A stretch of 64,000 nucleotides of DNA, taken from positions 1 through 64,000 of the forward strand of contig CAWASE010000025.1 of assembly GCA_963784675.1 (NCBI GenBank), in the 5' to 3' direction. This document shows, piece after piece, positions 42,557 to 51,069 of this stretch. Position numbers and translations under genes: made by a program. This DNA is from SCTD01 sp963784675 (lineage in GTDB: Bacteria; Actinomycetota; Actinomycetes; Mycobacteriales; SCTD01). Within the stretch, counting starts at the first letter, position 1; each line of letters begins with the position of its first letter. The notes below the pieces were generated by a model. The model saw only the letters and a list, made by a program, of their open reading frames with translations. It had not been told where the DNA came from and made no database searches.

Positions 42557-44035
42557 GTGGTGACCGGCCTGCTGCTGCGCGGCGGTCGCGTCGTCGATCC
42601 GGCGACCGGCCGTGACGAGGTCGCCGACGTGCTCGTCCGCGACGGCCGGGTGGCCGCGGTCGGGCCGGGACTGGCGGCCGAGCAGGACGTACGCGTCCTG
42701 GACGTCGCCGGCCTGGTCGTCGGCCCCGGCTTCGTCGACCTGCACAGCCACGTCCACACCATCGCCGGGCAGCGCCTGCAGGCGATGGACGGCGTCACCA
42801 CCGCGCTGGACCTGGAGGCCGGCCTGTTCCCGGTCGGCCGCGCCTACGCACAGGCGGCCGCGGAAGGCCGTCCGCTGCACTACGGCTTCTCGGCGTCGTG
42901 GGGCGGGGCGCGGGCCCGGGTCCTGCTCGGGTTCGAGGAGCAGGCCAGCATCACCCGCTCGCTGAGCGTCCTGAGCGAGCCGGACTGGCAGCGCTCGTCC
43001 TCCCCCGCCGAGCTGGCCCGGTGGGTCGACGTCATCCGCGGCGAGATCGCCGACGGCGCTCTCGGCATCGGCGTGCTGCTCGGCTACGCACCGCACAGCG
43101 ACCCGGCCGAGATGCTGGCCGTCGCCACGCTGGCGGCCGAGGGCGGCGTCCCCACCTACACCCACGTCCGTGAGCTGGTCGAGGCCGACCCGACCACCCC
43201 CGTGGACGGCTCGACCGAGATCGCGCTCCTGGCTGCCCAGACCGGTGCGCACATGCACCACTGCCACGTGAACAGCACCTCGCGGCGGCACGTCGACCGC
43301 GTGCTCGCGACGCTGGACGCCGCACGCTCCGAGGGTTCGCGCGTGACCGTCGAGGCGTATCCCTACGGTGCGGGCAGCACGGCCGTCGGCGCGTTCTTCC
43401 TGGCCCCGGAGCGGCTCGCGGCCTGGGGGCTGACGCCGTCGTCGCTGACCATGGTGGCCAGCGGCGAGCGCATCGCCGACGTGGGGCGGCTCGCCGCGCT
43501 GCGGGCGAGCGACCCCGGCGCCGCCTGCATCGTCCACTTCCTCGACGAGGACGACCCCGCAGACCGCGACCTGCTGCAGCGCACCCTCGCCTACCCGGAC
43601 ACCATCATCGCCAGCGACGCGATGCCCGTCTTCTACCCCGACGGATCCTTCGACCCCCGTTCCTGGCCGCTGCCGCCCGGCGGGTCCACCCACCCCCGGA
43701 CCGCCGGGACGTTCGCCCGCTCGCTCCGGGTCATGGTGCGCGAGACCGGTGCCTGGGACTGGTCGGAGGCTTTCCGCCGCTGCTCGTTCCTGCCTGCGCG
43801 GGTGCTGGACTTCACGCCCGCCGCCCACGGCAAGGGCCACCTCGGCGTCGGGGCCGACGCGGACGTCGTCGTGCTGGACCCGGCGCAGGTGACCGACGTC
43901 GCCACCTACCTCGACCCGGTCCGGCCCTCGATCGGGGTGCGCCACCTGCTCGTCGCCGGCACGCCCGTCGTCCACGACGGGGCGCTCGTCGCGGACGCCT
44001 ATCCCGGACGTCCGCTGCGCGCCGACCCGGCCTGA
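42557..44035 (+). CDS. D-aminoacylase/N-acyl-D-amino-acid deacylase-like amidohydrolase (492 aa)
   Basis: Amidohydrolase-superfamily enzyme of the D-aminoacylase group. It has an N-terminal beta sandwich (LLLRGGRVVDPATGRDEVADVL) and metal ligands in DLHSHVHT (HxH), THVRELV and MHHCHVNS. A metal/acid aspartate lies in IASDAMPVFYP, and a C-terminal return to the small domain (HLGVGADADVVVLDPAQV) follows. These enzymes free D-amino acids or acidic D-amino acids from N-acyl forms. Start GTG 42557; a second GTG three bases on is equally possible. It follows the M20 gene by 25 bases and is likely cotranscribed. Confidence 0.88.
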   Translation: MVTGLLLRGGRVVDPATGRDEVADVLVRDGRVAAVGPGLAAEQDVRVLDVAGLVVGPGFVDLHSHVHTIAGQRLQAMDGVTTALDLEAGLFPVGRAYAQAAAEGRPLHYGFSASWGGARARVLLGFEEQASITRSLSVLSEPDWQRSSSPAELARWVDVIRGEIADGALGIGVLLGYAPHSDPAEMLAVATLAAEGGVPTYTHVRELVEADPTTPVDGSTEIALLAAQTGAHMHHCHVNSTSRRHVDRVLATLDAARSEGSRVTVEAYPYGAGSTAVGAFFLAPERLAAWGLTPSSLTMVASGERIADVGRLAALRASDPGAACIVHFLDEDDPADRDLLQRTLAYPDTIIASDAMPVFYPDGSFDPRSWPLPPGGSTHPRTAGTFARSLRVMVRETGAWDWSEAFRRCSFLPARVLDFTPAAHGKGHLGVGADADVVVLDPAQVTDVATYLDPVRPSIGVRHLLVAGTPVVHDGALVADAYPGRPLRADPA

Positions 44036-44129
44036 GGTCCCCACCGTTGTCGCGACCGACGAACCGCACCGGTCGGCTTGTGCGTGCCGACGCACTCCAC
44101 GAAGCGTGACGGACGCGCACAATGCGGAC

Positions 44130-45797
44130 ATGCTTGCGACGCGTACGTCACGCCGACTGTCCGCGGGCCTGCTGCTGGCGGTCCTGACCGGCTGCGGGAC
44201 GACGGTCCCGCTCAGCTCGTCGCGCACCGTCGGGCCGGACGGGAGCGTCGTCGTCGGCTCCGACGGTCTCGGCTCGGACGGTCTCGGCTCGGACGGGATG
44301 CGCCCGGACGGACAGGTCGCCTCGGACGACGCTGCGGCAGCGGGCGGGCCCGGCGGCACGAGCGGCACCGGCACCTTGCGTGGAGGCGCCGCCGGCACCG
44401 GCACCTCGGGCGCGGGCACGTCAGGCGGCAGATCGGGCAGCGGTTCGAACGGCAGCGCCACGACGAGCGCGGGCGGCGGCACCACCCCCTCTGGCCCGGG
44501 TCCTCGGGGGACCGTCCCCCAGCGCCGCGGCAACGGTCTGGGCATCACCGACACGACCGTCTCGGTCGGCATCGCCTACACCGAGAACTCCGACGCTGCG
44601 AACTCCGCGATCGGCGCCGGAGCGATCACCAGCGGCGACGACCGCGCGAACTTCCAGGGCCTGGTCGACGAGATCAACGCGACCGGAGGGATCGCCGGAC
44701 GCAAGCTGGTGCCGGTCTTCCACGCCTACGACGCGACCTCCAGCAGCTCCGGGTCGGTCCAGGACCAGTCGGCGTGCGAGGCCTGGACCCGGGACGCCAA
44801 GGTCGTCGCAGTGCTGAGCGGCAACCTCACCGACGTGCTCCCGGCGTGCCTGGACAAGGCCGGGGTGGCTTTCCTGAAGGCGGGTGCGCTGGTCGCCGAG
44901 GACGCCAGCTACCTGCGGGCGCGGCCCAAGCAGTTCCTGCTGGGCACCATGGTGCAGGACCGCTTCCTACGCGATCTCGTGCAGTCCCTGACCCGGCAGA
45001 AGTACTTCACCGGCTGGAACACCGTGGCCGGTCAGCCGGGCACCGGCCAGGCTCGGGTCGCCGTGCTGAGCTACGACACCTCCTCCTTCGTGCGTCCGGT
45101 GAAGGGCACGCTGCTCCCGGCCCTGGCGGCTGCGGGGCACCCGGTCGACACCAGCGAAGTCTTCTACATCGCCAAGCCCGCGAGCCAGGCCGACGTCAGC
45201 GCCACCACCGCCCAGATCAAGAGCGCCACGTTGAAGATGCAGCAGAACGGTGTCACCCACGTCGTGTTCAACGACTCCTCGGGGTTGGTGATGGGCCTGT
45301 TCGCCACGAACGCCAACAGCCAGGCGTACTACCCCCGCTTCGGGGTCACGTCCGGGGCCGGCCCGCAGGGCATCTACGACGCCGGGCTGGTCCAGAGCCG
45401 ACAGCTGGTCGGCATGGCCGGCAACGGTTGGCTGCCGAGCATCGATCTGCCCGCGTCGGAGGGGATCAAGTACCGCACGGCGGCGAGCGCCCGGTGCCTG
45501 GACATCCTGAAGCGGCGTACCGGCCAGAACTACACCAGCACCAACGCGACCTCCATCGCGCTCGTGGCCTGTCTGCAGGTGTTCCTGGTGCAGCAGGGGC
45601 TGCAGGCTGCTCCCGAGCTCTCGCCGGCGGGCCTGGTGGCCGGCATCGAGTCGCTCAAGACCTCTTTCGACTCGCCCCTGCTGCCCCAGGCGCGGCTCTC
45701 GACGACGGTGCACGACGACGGCGTGCGCGCCTGGGACATGAGCTGGGACACCGGCTGCAACTGCTCCCGCTACTCCTCGCAGCACGAGGTGGCCTGA
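44130..45797 (+). CDS. Substrate-binding lipoprotein, branched-chain/urea type (555 aa)
   Basis: A type I periplasmic binding protein. The lipobox LLAVLTGC sits after a short signal (residues 4-24). A long Ser/Gly/Asp-rich linker with three GLGSDG repeats follows. The binding domain starts near residue 150 (GLGITDTTVSVGIAYTENSD) with the Leu/Ile/Val-type NATGGIAGRKLVPVFHAYDA. No permease or ATPase genes accompany it. ATG 44130 is chosen over an earlier GTG because it gives a normal signal length. A ligand linked to the neighbouring amino-acid enzymes is plausible. Confidence 0.85.
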   Translation: MLATRTSRRLSAGLLLAVLTGCGTTVPLSSSRTVGPDGSVVVGSDGLGSDGLGSDGMRPDGQVASDDAAAAGGPGGTSGTGTLRGGAAGTGTSGAGTSGGRSGSGSNGSATTSAGGGTTPSGPGPRGTVPQRRGNGLGITDTTVSVGIAYTENSDAANSAIGAGAITSGDDRANFQGLVDEINATGGIAGRKLVPVFHAYDATSSSSGSVQDQSACEAWTRDAKVVAVLSGNLTDVLPACLDKAGVAFLKAGALVAEDASYLRARPKQFLLGTMVQDRFLRDLVQSLTRQKYFTGWNTVAGQPGTGQARVAVLSYDTSSFVRPVKGTLLPALAAAGHPVDTSEVFYIAKPASQADVSATTAQIKSATLKMQQNGVTHVVFNDSSGLVMGLFATNANSQAYYPRFGVTSGAGPQGIYDAGLVQSRQLVGMAGNGWLPSIDLPASEGIKYRTAASARCLDILKRRTGQNYTSTNATSIALVACLQVFLVQQGLQAAPELSPAGLVAGIESLKTSFDSPLLPQARLSTTVHDDGVRAWDMSWDTGCNCSRYSSQHEVA

Positions 45798-45834
45798 CAG
45801 CAAGGCGATCTCCTGGCGACCGTCCGCCGCGACC

Positions 45835-47177
45835 TCAGGCCCTGGTCATGTGCCGGCCGGACAGGTTGATGCCGTCGACGGCACCCGCCTGGTCGCGGGT
45901 GAAGTAGCCGCGCATGCCCTTGGCCTCGCCCGAGGGCACCACGTAGCGGTCCTCGTCGCCCGCCACCATCGCCAGCAGCAACGCGGGCTGCTCGGGGTTC
46001 TCCCCCTCGGGCAGCAGCGTCAGATCGGTGACGGTGATGGCCGCCGACAGCCGGCCGAGGGCGCCGCTCAGGCGCAGCTCGGCGACCGCGCTGGTGTAGA
46101 GCCCCTCGTAGGCGACGAGGTCGGCGTCGGCGAGCTCGGCCAGCACCGGCTCCTCCGCGGTCAGGCCGAGGTACTCCTGCAGCGCCCACGCGCGGAGCCG
46201 TTGATACAGCTCGGCGCCGTTCGGGCCGCTGTTGGTCATGCAGGTGAAGCCGAAGGCATGCTCAGGGACCAGCACGAAGTCCGAGTGCTGGCCGATGGTG
46301 GTTCCCCCGTGGCTGACGACGGTGGCCCCACCGAGCTCCGACAGCAGCCAGGAGATGCCGACGGCGTCGCCGAGCGCACTGCCGGGCATGTGGGCGGTCG
46401 GCTGCTGCATGCGGGCGCGGGCGTCGACGCTGAGCACTGCTCGCCACCCTGTCCGAGGTGGAAGCGCGCCCAGGCGAGCTGGTCGCCGAGGGTGGCCGTC
46501 CAGCCGCCGGCAGGCGTGCCGGCCCGCGGCAGCGACCACGGCCGGACGACAGCGATCTCGCCCGACTCCGACCGCTGGTGCCCGGACGCGAAGCGGAACG
46601 TCATGATCTCTTTGGCGAAGGCAAAGGTGTGCTCCAGGCCCAGCGGCTGCAGCACCAGATCGCGCACCGCCTGCTCGTAGGTCTTGCCGGTGACCGTCGC
46701 GATGAGGTGGCCCGCCAGCGACAGGGCGGCATTGTTGTAGGACACGCCCGCACCCAGCGGCGACACCTGGTCCAGGCCCGCGAGCACGTCCAGGAAGCGC
46801 ACCAGGGCGTCGTCGCCGTCCCCCGTCTCGGGGATGACGTCGCCGGACCAGCCGGCGGTGTGGTTGAGCAGCTGCAGGACGGTCACCTGTGCCGCGGTGG
46901 CCTCGTCCTTGAGCCGGAGGTCCGGCAGATAGGTCCGCACGGGCGCGGTCAGGTCGATCGATCCCTGCTCGGCCAGCACCATCAGCGCGGTAGCGGTCAG
47001 CGTCTTGCCGGTCGAGCCGAACTGGAACAGCGTCTGCTCGTCGACGGCCAGCGGGTGGTCGACGTTGGTCACGCCGTGGACGGCGACGTCGGTGCGGTCG
47101 CCGTGCACCACACCCGCGACCACCCCGGGGACGCCGAGCTCGTCGGCCAGCTCGGTCAGCTTCTCTTGCAGGCTCAC
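45835..47177 (-). pseudogene. Serine beta-lactamase-fold hydrolase with one frameshift near 46.44 kb
   Basis: Read from GTG 47177 (behind GGAGGT). The first 245 or so residues carry SxxK in FGSTGKTLTATAL and YxN as SYNNAALSLAG. Near base 46440, after WARFHLGQGGE, the continuation lies in another frame (VDARARMQQPTAHMPG) with the third motif SHGGTTIGQHSD. A C-terminal beta domain ends at 45835. One base lost or gained restores a ~447-residue enzyme like the one at 36.4 kb. Without the repair the product would be truncated before its third motif. Confidence 0.78.
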
Positions 47178-47192
47178 GCCACACCTCCGGTT

Positions 47193-47209
47193 GACTTACG
47201 TTGTAAGTC
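47193..47209. promoter_or_regulatory. Palindromic operator ahead of the frameshifted serine hydrolase
   Basis: GACTTAC-GTT-GTAAGTC is a perfect 7-3-7 palindrome 16 bases upstream of the GTG at 47177. A looser copy (CTTACGTCGTATG) lies at 47214-47226. AT-rich palindromes of this size are typical TetR operators, and a TetR gene ends 26 bases upstream. Binding is inferred. Confidence 0.6.
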
Positions 47210-47235
47210 CAACCTTACGTCGTATGGCAGAACCG

Positions 47236-47868
47236 TCAAGGCTGGGCGCGGTAGCCGCGTACGAGCGCCTCGACCAGCGACGTCCAGAACGCGTCCAGCT
47301 CGACCTCGGCGTCGTGCACGCGGTGCAGCAGCGGAAACTGCGCGACCGGCAGGGAGCCGAGCCTGGACGCGTCGTCGGTATCGCCCTGCAGGACCGCGGT
47401 CGCCTCGAGCTGGGTCAACGCCAGCAGCGAGACCGCCACGGCCTGCACCGACGCGAAGGCCGCATCGACGTCCTGCCCCTCGCGCACGAACGCGCCCAGG
47501 CCGGCCTCGAACGGCAGCGCCGACCGCGGGTCGTCCAGCGGCACGGCCCGGGTGCCGAACAGCGGAACCAGCCGGGGGTGCTGCTGGGCCAGGGCCCGGA
47601 ATCCGTCTCCCACCCCACGGATCCACTGTTCGACCGAGACCTCGCCCCCGGGCAGCTCGGCGACCTGCACGAGCAGGTCGAACAGCCCGTCCAGCAAGGC
47701 CTTCTTGTGCGGCACGTGGTGATACAGCGACATCGCCTCCACCCCCAGCAGGGCGGCGACGCTGCGCATCGTGACGCCAGCCAGTCCGTGCTCGTCCGCC
47801 TGCCGGAAAGCCGCCTGCAGGATCCGGTCCCGGGACAGCGGCTCGGGCGCGGCACGCGGTCCCACCAC
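47236..47868 (-). CDS. TetR-family regulator (210 aa)
   Basis: The N-terminal helix-turn-helix spans about residues 13-58 (ILQAAFRQADEHGLAGVTMR and MSLYHHVPHKKALL). The C-terminal ligand domain is of the TetR_C type (FEAGLGAFVREG, LEATAVLQG). It is upstream of and on the same strand as the serine hydrolase, with a palindrome in the 58-base gap, so it probably represses that gene and itself by polar control. Ligand unknown. Confidence 0.9.
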   Translation of the reverse strand: MVGPRAAPEPLSRDRILQAAFRQADEHGLAGVTMRSVAALLGVEAMSLYHHVPHKKALLDGLFDLLVQVAELPGGEVSVEQWIRGVGDGFRALAQQHPRLVPLFGTRAVPLDDPRSALPFEAGLGAFVREGQDVDAAFASVQAVAVSLLALTQLEATAVLQGDTDDASRLGSLPVAQFPLLHRVHDAEVELDAFWTSLVEALVRGYRAQP

Positions 47869-47932
47869 GTCTCCCCTCGTCCAGCAGCCCCGGCGGCCTG
47901 CGGCCGACGCTAGCCCCCGGGTCAGGTCGCGC

Positions 47933-48361
47933 TCAGGACCACGGACCCGGGTCGGCCTGTGGTGCGATCTCGGACAGCGCCCGCACCGCGGCTCCGACCG
48001 AGGCCGCCGTCTGCGCCGGGCTCGTGCCCGGGACGACGGGGGCGTGGGCCGACCGCCAGGTGCCGGCCGGCAACCGCCTGGTGAGGGCCGACCGCAGGCG
48101 GAGCAGCGCCACGTCCGCCCCGGCGGCCGGGGTGCTCGTGAGCTGCAGCAGATACCGGTCCGGGCCGTAGGCCGAGGCCTGGTCGCGCGCCCGGATGAGC
48201 CCGCGGAGCAGATCGACGGCGTCCTGCGCGCCGAGCGAGCCGTCGCCGGTACCGCTCGCCAGCGCGAGGACGACCAGCGTGTCCCCGACCGTCGACCGCG
48301 CCAACCAGTCCGGCTCCACGTCCACGACGCACGCTGCGCCGTCGTCCACCCGCTGCTCCAT
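47933..48361 (-). CDS. Hypothetical protein (142 aa)
   Basis: Starts MEQRVDDGAACVVDVEPDWL. The middle (DTLVVLALASGTGDGSL, DRYLLQLTSTPAAGADVALL) could be an alpha/beta domain; there is no signal peptide or membrane helix. Upstream of ATG 48361 the frame is Arg-rich and unlike coding sequence. I do not recognise a family. Same strand as the phosphatase-like gene, 143 bases away. Confidence 0.6.
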   Translation of the reverse strand: MEQRVDDGAACVVDVEPDWLARSTVGDTLVVLALASGTGDGSLGAQDAVDLLRGLIRARDQASAYGPDRYLLQLTSTPAAGADVALLRLRSALTRRLPAGTWRSAHAPVVPGTSPAQTAASVGAAVRALSEIAPQADPGPWS

Positions 48362-48504
48362 GCCTGCCCCTTCGTGGTCCTGCCTCAAGGGGTCGGCATC
48401 CCGCCGGGCCACATCGATGGGCCTGACGGGGGATCCGTCGCTGGGCCGGATGGGGGTACGGCGGCGGAGCAGAGACGGAGCGCCACCCGCGCCAGGGCGC
48501 AACC

Positions 48505-49929
48505 TCAGACCCCGAGGTAGACGAAGCCGTACGCCTCGTCGCGGAAGGGGATGTCGGCCGCTCGCAGCGCCTGGTCCCAGTCGCCCGCCACTCCTGGGGT
48601 AGCGCCCTGCATCCCGTGGTCGGCCGTCAGCAGGACGACGGTGTCGTCGAGCAGGCCCCGCTCCTCCAGCAGGTCGAGCCAGACGCCGAGGCGTCGGTCG
48701 GCGTCGGCCAGCGAGGCCCGCGCGATCGGCGAGCCCGGGCCCCCGGCATGGTGCCCGCCGTCGGTCAGCGTCGTGTTCCACCAGGTCAGAGCCGGCGGCT
48801 GGTCCTCGCGCCAGAGCTGCAGGACCTGGTCCAGTCCGACGGCGTCCACCTGGGTCGCCCACTCGTAGTCGGCACTGCTGCGGACGAACTCCTGCGTCGC
48901 GTGCTCGTCGTCAGCAGCGTCCGGCAGCCAGTCGGCCAGGGTGCCGGTGCCGGCCCGCCCCGTCTCCCGGATCAGCGCGAACGTGCTGTAGGCCGCTCCG
49001 GTGTCGACGGGGTCGTTCACGCACGCGCTGCGCGCGCCCGCCGGCAGCCGCTGGAAGACGGTGCGTACCCCGGGCCGCAACCACTGCATCGCGTGGTGCC
49101 AGCCGGCCGAGCTGTTGGGTACGGCCTGCGTGCTGGTCTCCCGGTCGTAGAACGCGTTGTTGACGATGCCGTGCCGGCCGGGTCCGAGCCCCGTCAGCGC
49201 ACAGGTGTGGTTGACGAGCGTGACGCTCGGGAACTCCGCGATCGCCCCGCCGCGCAGCGCGCAGCCCCGTGCGAGCAGCCGCGCGACGTTCGGCAGCCGC
49301 CCGTCCGCCGCAAGCTCCAGCAGCTCCGCGCAGGGCGCGCCGTCCCAGAGCAGCCCGACGACGTACCGGGCACGGGGCTCGGCGACGTCCAGCGGCGAGC
49401 CGTCCATCTCGCTGGTGTCGCCGCCCGCCAGGTGCACCAGCGTCGCCCCGACGTCGACGGTTCGGGCCGCACGGTCCAGCACCCCTCGCGCGTCGACGCC
49501 GGGTCCGGACAGCACCAGCGGCGCCCGTGACTGCAGCGCGTTGAGCGACCCGTGCTCACCCAGGTGTCCGCCGGCCTCGGGCCAGTGGTGCTCGCCCGTG
49601 TGCACGATCGCGAGGTCGGGTGCACGCGACTCCTCGAACAGCGAGTGCAGGCGCACGCCGGCGAAGGGGTACCCCTCGCCGAGCGGGTCCTGATCGGCGA
49701 TCGGGTCGCGGCCGGCGAGCAACGTCGTCGCGCCGTCGCGCTCGACCGTGACGCGACCGAGGCTGTCGGCCACGTGGACGAGATCGCCGTCCCGCCAGCA
49801 CACCAGGTCGACGACGTGCGCCAGCCCCGGGCTCAGCAGGACGTCCAGGGCCCGCTCGCGCAGCCCCTGGACCGATCCGGCCGGCTGGACGACGACACGG
49901 GCACCCAGGTCACGCGAGAGGAGCGGCAC
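48505..49929 (-). CDS. Alkaline-phosphatase-superfamily phosphodiesterase, apparently circularly permuted (474 aa)
   Basis: A type I phosphodiesterase/nucleotide pyrophosphatase-like enzyme. The usual start of the fold appears mid-chain: D196 in VVGLLWDGAP, nucleophile T237 in FPSVTLVNHT, then D390/H393 (TDGGHHAGG) and D437/H438 (LTADHGMQG). The chain then ends at residue 474. The segment that normally follows, with the last metal histidine, is found at the N-terminus instead (H126 in GEHGSLNALQSRAPLVLSG). The N-terminal 90 residues are an extra domain. No signal peptide, so it is probably cytosolic. Substrate unknown. Confidence 0.82.
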   Translation of the reverse strand: MPLLSRDLGARVVVQPAGSVQGLRERALDVLLSPGLAHVVDLVCWRDGDLVHVADSLGRVTVERDGATTLLAGRDPIADQDPLGEGYPFAGVRLHSLFEESRAPDLAIVHTGEHHWPEAGGHLGEHGSLNALQSRAPLVLSGPGVDARGVLDRAARTVDVGATLVHLAGGDTSEMDGSPLDVAEPRARYVVGLLWDGAPCAELLELAADGRLPNVARLLARGCALRGGAIAEFPSVTLVNHTCALTGLGPGRHGIVNNAFYDRETSTQAVPNSSAGWHHAMQWLRPGVRTVFQRLPAGARSACVNDPVDTGAAYSTFALIRETGRAGTGTLADWLPDAADDEHATQEFVRSSADYEWATQVDAVGLDQVLQLWREDQPPALTWWNTTLTDGGHHAGGPGSPIARASLADADRRLGVWLDLLEERGLLDDTVVLLTADHGMQGATPGVAGDWDQALRAADIPFRDEAYGFVYLGV

Positions 49930-50024
49930 CGGCTCACTCTACGGAGCACGCACAGCGACGCCCCGGGCCGGGAGTCCGGTCCGGGGCGCCTCCGCGCGAG
50001 CGGTCGGGTCGTGCTGTGGGCGGG

Positions 50025-50195
50025 TCAGCCGGCCGCCAGCCGGGCCAGCCGGGCCCGGGCCACGGCGGACTGTGCGCGCCGGTCCAGCCGGCGCAGCCGG
50101 ACGAGGCGGCGCGCGCGGCTGTCGGCCGCGACGTGCTGTGCTCGTTCGTGCTGCTCAGCAGCGCTGAGCATCAGGTGGGTGGTGACGTCGTACAT
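50025..50195 (-). CDS. Small basic hypothetical protein (56 aa)
   Basis: ATG behind AAGGAG; the product starts MYDVTTHLMLSAAEQHERAQ and ends with Arg/Leu-rich helices. Probably a helical nucleic-acid- or membrane-surface-binding peptide; no family known to me. It follows whiB7 by 60 bases on the same strand and may share its transcript. Confidence 0.6.
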   Translation of the reverse strand: MYDVTTHLMLSAAEQHERAQHVAADSRARRLVRLRRLDRRAQSAVARARLARLAAG

Positions 50196-50255
50196 GAGCA
50201 GGGCTCCTTGATCGATGGGCCGGCGCAGGACCGGCAGCAGCAGGGGAAGGTGCGT

Positions 50256-50585
50256 TCACGCGGCAACGTCCGCCTTGCGGGGCCGGCCACGGGGGCGCTT
50301 GCGGGCGACGACGACGCCGGCGACGACGAGCTGTCCGCCCCAGACACCCCACGGCTCACGCCGTTCCAGGGCGCCGGCCAGGCATGCCTCCCGCAGCGGG
50401 CAGGGCCCGCACAGGGCCTTGGCGTCCTCGACGTGCTGGGGCGACTCGGCGAACCACAGATCGGGATCCGCCGTCCAGCAGGGCAGCTCGCTGTCGACCG
50501 GACAGGTCGGCAGCTCGACGGCCAGGAGAGCGTCGCGGCCGGTCGGTTCGGTCATCAGGATGGTCAGGTCGGGTTCGGCGAGCAC
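50256..50585 (-). CDS. whiB7: WhiB7-like iron-sulfur regulator (109 aa)
   Basis: A WhiB transcription factor. The four iron-sulfur cysteines are C36, C59, C62 and C68, followed by the EPWGVWGG turn (77-84) and an AT-hook RGRPRK (99-104). The AT-hook is the mark of WhiB7, which binds the vegetative sigma factor and AT-rich DNA next to -35 boxes to switch on intrinsic drug resistance (established in mycobacteria). It lies next to uvrD2, as in M. tuberculosis. GTG 50585 has an AAGGTG site; a later ATG (residue 11) lacks one. Confidence 0.93.
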   Translation of the reverse strand: MLAEPDLTILMTEPTGRDALLAVELPTCPVDSELPCWTADPDLWFAESPQHVEDAKALCGPCPLREACLAGALERREPWGVWGGQLVVAGVVVARKRPRGRPRKADVAA

Positions 50586-50713
50586 CGTCGTTCACCTTCT
50601 CGGGTTCGGCTCCGGGTCGGGGCCGTGAGCGGGAGTGGGTCAGGCCCGGCGGGGTGTGCCGGGCTGTCGGTCAGGTGGGGTAGCGCGGGCCTGCGGCGTT
50701 CCTGGGAACGACA

Positions 50714-50750
50714 GAGGCCGCGGATCCCGGTGATCGGGTTCCGCGGCCTC
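50714..50750 (-). terminator. Hairpin in the whiB7 leader (candidate attenuator)
   Basis: Perfect 11-bp arms GAGGCCGCGGA/TCCGCGGCCTC close on a 15-base loop with an inner CCCG/CGGG pairing. It lies between the leader ORF stop (50769) and whiB7 (50585) on the minus strand. whiB7 leaders in mycobacteria contain such a terminator (established). No strong T-run follows, so the attenuator role is inferred. Confidence 0.6.
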
Positions 50751-50768
50751 GAGGCGAGGGTCTGAGAC

Positions 50769-50978
50769 TCAGACCGGTGCGCCTCGAGGAGGGGAACCCG
50801 GGAGATCGGTGACGTGGGCACCGAAGGCACCCGTGGCGGCAGCAGCGCCGGACGTCCCGGCAGCGGACAGACCGCTCCCGTAGCCGGCTGCCGTCGGCGC
50901 CGTGACGAGCTGCTCCAGGCGGACGCAGGTCGACGGGACGGCGGACGGGGTGGACGTGCGCATCAGCGTGTTCACCAT
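50769..50978 (-). CDS. whiB7 leader ORF (69 aa)
   Basis: ATG 50978 is preceded by AGGAGGT seven bases upstream, the best ribosome-binding site in this stretch. The product begins MVNTLMRTSTPSAVPSTCVR and ends in a Gly/Ala/Pro-rich half. It stops 18 bases before the leader hairpin and 184 bases before whiB7. In mycobacteria translation of a whiB7 upstream ORF controls read-through (established). This one is longer than those uORFs and could also be a small protein. Confidence 0.65.
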   Translation of the reverse strand: MVNTLMRTSTPSAVPSTCVRLEQLVTAPTAAGYGSGLSAAGTSGAAAATGAFGAHVTDLPGSPPRGAPV

Positions 50979-51034
50979 GTCGTCCACCTCCTGTCGCGGG
51001 TCGTCGGTCGGGCCGGTCCGTGCCGGTTCGTCGG

Positions 51035-51064
51035 ACGGTAGAGCGTCCTGCCCGGGCAGGGCAA
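51035..51064 (-). promoter_or_regulatory. Candidate whiB7 autoregulatory promoter
   Basis: On the minus strand TTGCCC (51064-51059) and TACCGT (51040-51035) are 18 bases apart and match -35 and -10 boxes. The AT-rich TAATTCGC lies just upstream of the -35 box, where WhiB7 binds by its AT-hook. It overlaps the uvrD2 stop (51070-51072). A start near 51027 would give a leader of about 440 bases. Confidence 0.55.
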
Positions 51065-51069
51065 GCGAA

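Noticed and set aside
44250..44310. GLGSDG-coding repeats in the binding lipoprotein as a possible phase-variable tract
   Set aside because: The unit is a multiple of three and lies in a flexible linker, so length change would not switch expression.
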